Positions 41,634-45,575 of a stretch of DNA of 45,575 nucleotides are shown piece after piece. How positions within the stretch are numbered: the first letter of the stretch is position 1; each line of letters starts with the position of its first letter. Below the pieces are notes generated by a model. It saw only the letters and a list, made by a program, of their open reading frames with translations. It was not told the DNA's origin and did no database searches. Both the position numbers and the translations under genes were made by a program. Location of the stretch: assembly GCF_000472865.1 (NCBI RefSeq), contig NZ_AXAP01000067.1:1-45575 (forward strand), written 5' to 3'. The DNA comes from Bradyrhizobium elkanii WSM2783. Its GTDB lineage: Bacteria; Pseudomonadota; Alphaproteobacteria; Rhizobiales; Xanthobacteraceae.

Positions 41634-42909
41634 AGACCTGCGTGGTACAGCTTTGCCTTTGCTTTTGCAGGCCTGCAACCTGGCGCTACGTGAGATTCGA
41701 GCTCGTGAGCTATATGCGCAACTGCGACGTACGCTGATTGTGATCGCAGTCGTGGGGTGTCTTGGCCGCCGGACACGATAGTTTCGCGTCTAAGGTCCAG
41801 TCAACCACGCGAGCTGCAGTAGGCCGATTGGGCCGTGGATCTACTCGCATACCAGGCACCCACCTGTTCTTCTGCTGCTCGATAGGTGACGAAGCCGCGG
41901 CCTGGCCCAATCGTCCTAGCAACCCGCGGACGCGACTGACATATCGACCCGAGGGCGGTAGTGCTTCTCTCCGCCTCCCCAGAACTGGCGAGCTCTCAAT
42001 CGGAAATCCGTGATGCTGTAGACCTGGACCCATGGGCAAAGAAGCGTGAGCGTAGCACGGTTCGGCCCTGCGCTTATGTCACAGGTGCTTCACTGGTGGA
42101 CTTGCGAAGTTAGCCGCGCAGCGGTTCCCCAGCCCTGCATGTCGGCCGCCCAGGTGTCGCGGACACACATTTCAGTGTGTGGACGGAATACAAGACACTT
42201 AGATGCAACTTCGGCAGTTGAGGTGCATCGCTCAACGACGCCTATGCACGTCCGCCTGAATGAGACCGGAAGGAGCGTGCCGACGAACATGCCCCGAGCG
42301 CGCGACTGTATTGACACCCGTGGGCGTCCTTCTCAACGGTGAATGCGACGGAGCTTCAGGGGCGTTCCCTTATGAAGGGATCCGCGGCGGTACTTTAACG
42401 CGATTGGGGCACGCCGTGCACTTTGACTGGCTGAGCTGCCAAGGCAAGCCGCTATCTCGAGGCCGTACTTTATCCATTGAGGTCATCAGGGGTGATGCGG
42501 GCGTATCACAACCGCCATTCACCTTCCATCTAGGTGAGGATGAGGGAAGTATTTGCAGCGCCAGCGACGATGGAATTCTTCAGCCAATCTGAGGGCCAGC
42601 CGCTGGCTAAAGGACTGCGCTGAACATAGCCACCTGGATGCGCCCAACTGCGAACGCATTGTTGCCGCCGTGGCGGCACGAGAGGCGATCGGCGTCCCTT
42701 GCCCTCTCTTATTGTTACCACTCGTGTCCGGTTGAGGACATTGATGGCAGGAATCCGACTACGGCAGCGAAATCATTCCACGCGCACCGCCGCAACAGTA
42801 GTCTTTCTCTCATCAAGCCTCGCCCAGAGCACTTTTCGCGTGCGGCGCACAGATTGCTGGTATCCGTCCGGTGAGGACCCGGGATACCTGACCTTGCGGA
42901 GTTCCGTGT

Positions 42910-43312
42910 TTAAAGTGGATGGAGCAATCCGTCGGATCTTAGCGTGTCAATCGCTTCGGCGAGAGTGAGGCCGCGATGGAGGCAGAACCATTCTCCGGTG
43001 TGACGGTGCCACTGGATGTCGAAGCGATCACGGCTGATCCAGTCGAGGCGAGCGAACGGGGCGTCAAACTCTTCGCCGAGGTTCTCTAGAAAGCCGGAGC
43101 GGTAGCGTTGAATGAAGCGATATTTGGTGCCGTGCCACTTTCCCAGGATATCGACGGGATAGTTGAACTGCGTCGGTCGGATAGTGGGCAGGAAGCGGGG
43201 CTTCAAAAAGTCGTCGATCAACTGCTGGCAGGCGGCCGTCACCGCCAATTTATCTGCCGCGGACAGACCGCTCGCTCTCATGTGTCCTCTTGGCTCACGC
43301 TGCTTCGACATG
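42910..43312 (-). CDS. IS66-associated accessory protein of unknown function
   Basis: About 133 residues from the ATG at 43312 (MSKQREPRGHMRASGLSAAD), which starts within the end of the IS66 transposase gene. The segment FLKPRFLPTIRPTQFNYPVD followed by GKWHGTKYRFIQRYRSGFLE and RDRFDIQWHRHTGEWFCLHR recalls a small protein often found behind IS66 transposases in rhizobia. The role is unknown; it may be a passenger gene. It looks intact. Confidence 0.55.
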
Positions 43313-44106
43313 ATCAGGCGTTGGCTTTCGCCAGTTCCAGGGCAGAAGCTCGTCCAGCCTCTGGATAGCATGATCATTGATGCGCGCGAGCACGTCGGCG
43401 AGCCAGGCCTGCGGATCGACGTCGTTGAGCTTGGCGCTGGCAATCAGGGTGTAGATGGCAGCCGCACGCCGGCCGCCCTCATCGGAGCCGGCGAAGGTCC
43501 AGTTTCTTCTTCCTACGGCGACGGCCCGTAGCTCACGTTCGGCGGCATTGTTCGACATGCAAAGGCGCTCGTCATCGAGGAAGCGGGTAAATGCATCCCA
43601 GCGGCTGAGGCTGTAATTGATCGCCTTGGTCGTGTCGTTGTTTTTGGAGAGCTTGGCGCGCTGCTCACGCAGCCAAGCCTGCAGCTCAACGACCAGGGGG
43701 CGACTGCGCTCCTGGCGTACACGCAGACGCTCTTGCGGCGTCAGACCGTTAATCTCGCGCTCGATGGCGAACAGGGCATCGATGCGCTTGACCGCCTCGG
43801 CTGCAATCGGTGCCTTGGTGAGCCGTGCGAGGTCAAAGAACTTGCCTGCCGTGGGCCCAGCACGCCGCCTCGACGATCGGGCCTACTTTGCGACTGGCCG
43901 CGTAGAGTTTGCTGAAGCCCCGGTAGGCGTCGGCCTGCATCAGTCCGGCATAGCCTGCCAGATGCTGTTCCGGATGCTCACCGCCACGATCCGGCGAGTA
44001 GAAGAACACCGCCGCCGGGGGATCCGGTCCGGCAAATGGCCGGTCGTCGCGCACATAGGTCCAGAGCCGGCCGGTCCGGGTCTTGCCTTTGGCAAGGACC
44101 GGCACC
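43295..44106 (-). pseudogene. IS66-family transposase (TnpC), C-terminal two thirds, frameshifted and split by a group II intron
   Basis: Reads TVPVLAKGKTRTGRLWTYVR, FFYSPDRGGEHPEQHLAGYA, then DAYRGFSKLYAASRKVGPIV and ACWAHGR. Here (about 43845) a one-base slip leads to KFFDLARLTKAPIAAEAVKR and on to MSNNAAERELRAVAVGRRNW and the C-terminal IS66 domain. The upstream part of the gene is replaced at 44106 by the 3' end of a group II intron. The remaining 5' exon must lie beyond the window. Confidence 0.8.
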
Positions 44107-44150
44107 GTGGGGTGAGTAGGCCGGAGGGATTTCACCTCCGGCCTCTCGCA

Positions 44151-44185
44151 GAACCAGGGCGTGAGGCTCTCACCTCACCCGGCTC
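44151..44185 (-). ncRNA. group II intron domain V
   Basis: Minus strand begins GAGCCGGGTGAGGTGAGAGC and ends CCCTGGTTC. It folds into the conserved hairpin with a GAGA-type tetraloop region, and the AGC catalytic triad lies at the base of the 5' strand. This is the catalytic core of the ribozyme. Confidence 0.75.
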
Positions 44186-44188
44186 CCA

Positions 44189-45442
44189 TCAGGCAAGCTT
44201 GTCGCCAATACCGAGTTGCCAGTGAGCAAAGAGTCTGCGGTTCTCGCGAGCGATCTTCTCCAGGAAGATACGAGCGCGCCCCAACCGATGGCGGAAGCGC
44301 TTGTACTTTCGCTTCAACCAGATAGCTATTGTTTGGTTGATGTAGCGGGCCATCGGATATAGCGCCGAGCGCATGTATTGCCCATAGTACGCGATCCACC
44401 CCCGAACTATCGGGTTTAGTTCGCGGGCAATGTCGTCCAGCGTCAGATTTGGCCGCCTACGAAAGTTCAAGTCTCGGATCGTTGCCCGCATCGCGTTCAG
44501 CACTGACTTGCTGGCCGCCGGAGTGAACCCGCAGAAAATTTTCTGCGAGTACGGCCCCCGGACTGACCTCGGCCGGAAGCAATATCCGAGAAAGTCGAAC
44601 ATAACCGTCTCGCTCTTGCCTTGGCGTCGATCGTCCTTGCAGTAGACAATCCTCGTCTTCGTCGGATGCAATTCCAGACGACACTCGGCCAGTCGAATTC
44701 TCAGCGCTTCGCAAACGCTCTGCGCCTCCACCTCACTCTGGCAGTGTATCAACCCGTCGTCAGCATACCGGCACCACCTGAGTTCAGGGAACGTTCGTGC
44801 CATCCAGAGATCAAATGTATAGTGCATGAAGAGATTGGCGAGAATCGGGCTCACTACTCCCCCTTGCGGGGTGCCGCAGCTTCGCTCGACGACAGCTCCA
44901 TCCTCTTGCGCAATCGGCGCTGTCAGCCATCGTTCGATGTAGAGCAACGCCCACTCGCACTTTGCATGTTTCCGGACAGCCCGCAGCAGAAGCTCGTGGT
45001 CAATGTTGTCAAACAGCCCCTTGATATCGAATTCAAGAACCCAGTCGTACTTCCAGCAACGCTTGCGCGTGACGCCTACGGCATCAAGCGCCGATTTGCC
45101 GGGCCTATAGCCATAGGAATCCGCCAGAAAGATTGCGTCCAGAGTCGGTTCAATGAGTTGTTTGGCAACTGTTTGTGCCACGCGATCCGCCACAGTTGGC
45201 ACCCCGAGGATCCTTTGGCCTCCGCTCTTCTTCGGAATGGAGACGGCACGAACAGGTGGCGGGAAGTAGGCGCCTGAGCTCATTCGATTCCAAATCTTGT
45301 AGAGGTTACTCTTCAAGTCGGATTCAAATTCCTCAATCGTCACTCCGTCGACACCGGCTGCGCCACCATTAGATCGACCTGCAGATACGCTTCGTACACC
45401 TTTCTTTTGTCGATGTTGAACGGTTTGCTTGGCTGGTTCACC
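44189..45442 (-). pseudogene. ltrA: group II intron reverse transcriptase/maturase, N-terminal frameshift
   Basis: The natural start is the GTG at 45442 behind AGGAGG: VNQPSKPFNIDKRKVYEAYL. Near 45375 one base is missing before SNGGAAGVDGVTIEEF, so translation from the GTG stops after ~33 codons. Downstream all RT blocks are present: IPKKSGGQRILGVPTVADRV, EFDIKGLFDNIDHELL, CGTPQGGVVSPILANLFMHY, RYADDGLIHC (catalytic YADD) and FDFLGYCFRPR. The maturase domain X follows with LNPIVRGWIAYYGQYMRSAL. No endonuclease domain is seen. The intact part still reads as a 440-codon ORF to 45511 in the second frame. Confidence 0.8.
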
Positions 45443-45575
45443 GCCGTCCTCCTGTTGCCAGTTGCAACGATGGCCAGCCCACCTGATCCGATCCCTTCGC
45501 TCCAGCCCCATTACGAGCCTTCGTCACTTGTACGGATCGGTCCGCCCCAGTGCTCCGCATCGGTACTCTTGCCTC

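Larger units (their letters stand above)
41241..42909. other. gene-poor stretch with a 17-bp tandem repeat
   Basis: No strongly supported gene lies here. The only plausible small frame is the minus-strand one listed at 41451-41633. A tandem repeat is at 41351-41401, and a short hairpin (ACACAC...GTGTGT) lies around 42163-42180. Confidence 0.4.
44107..45575 (-). mobile_element. group II intron (5' end outside the window)
   Basis: The intron's 3' end is recognised by domain V (35 bases, 44151-44185) and domain VI (44107-44150), whose stem GGCCGGAGG / CCCTCCGGCC leads to a terminal ...CACCCCAC. The IS66 reading frame resumes immediately after. The intron carries a reverse transcriptase ORF in domain IV. 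Sequence upstream of the ORF (45443-45575) has no coding content and is intron RNA. Bacterial group II introns often use other mobile elements as targets, as here. Confidence 0.8.

Noticed and set aside
42260..42592. 110-codon plus-strand ORF as a gene
   Set aside because: The start region is unconvincing, there is no ribosome binding site and no recognisable motif.
1..45575. CRISPR array or tRNA gene
   Set aside because: No regularly spaced direct repeats of suitable length and no cloverleaf-like sequence with CCA-proximal GTTCRA pattern were found by eye.

Overview
The window looks like a symbiosis-island segment of a nodulating alphaproteobacterium, most likely Bradyrhizobium. The evidence is several genes resembling rhizobial type III effectors (a NopD/Bel2-5-like SUMO protease, NopP, NopT), tts-box-like promoter motifs, and a dense layer of broken insertion sequences. 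The central ~26 kb is more GC-rich and is a decayed, rearranged prophage.

Layout. 1-1005: 3' part of a ULP/C48 effector gene. 1006-2815: gene-poor DNA, an IS630 fragment and an IS256 fragment. 2816-28670: prophage remains. Its tail block on the minus strand (tape measure, DNA-circularization protein, baseplate hub) has the order of phage Mu genes 42-43-44. It abuts a plus-strand head block (capsid C-terminus, IPT/TIG protein, portal) at a head-to-head junction near 7165. The portal runs into a RadC fragment near 9730, followed by a chain of small overlapping genes and a radical SAM gene. From a control region at about 23233-23649 two early operons diverge. The leftward one carries GcrA-like and GapR-like proteins, an MT-A70 methylase, a RuvC-like resolvase, a DUF1376 protein, a TOPRIM primase-helicase, a ParB-like protein and a second methylase. 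The rightward one carries a RecE-like nuclease, RecT, a stand-alone DnaA DNA-binding domain, many small genes and a TSCPD protein. I see no terminase, integrase or attachment sites, and at least ten genes are frameshifted, stopped or truncated, so the prophage is very probably defective.

28672-33263: an IS701 remnant interrupted by an IS4/IS50-group element with 9-bp target duplications and a lost catalytic Glu, then gene-poor DNA with one small phage-type gene pair. 33368-40240: effector island with nopP, nopT, an uncharacterised 192-aa candidate effector with an internal repeat, a nopP pseudogene cut by an IS5 copy, and a GNAT gene directly behind a near-perfect tts box. 40352-45575: a second IS5 copy, gene-poor DNA, an IS66 remnant, and a group II intron inserted in the IS66 transposase; its 5' end lies outside the window.

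The effector genes would act together as a TtsI-controlled set injected into legume cells. The prophage early genes form a replication/recombination module that also carries relatives of the host cell-cycle circuit (GcrA, GapR, DnaA, adenine methylation). All assignments come from reading motifs by eye; no database search was run.
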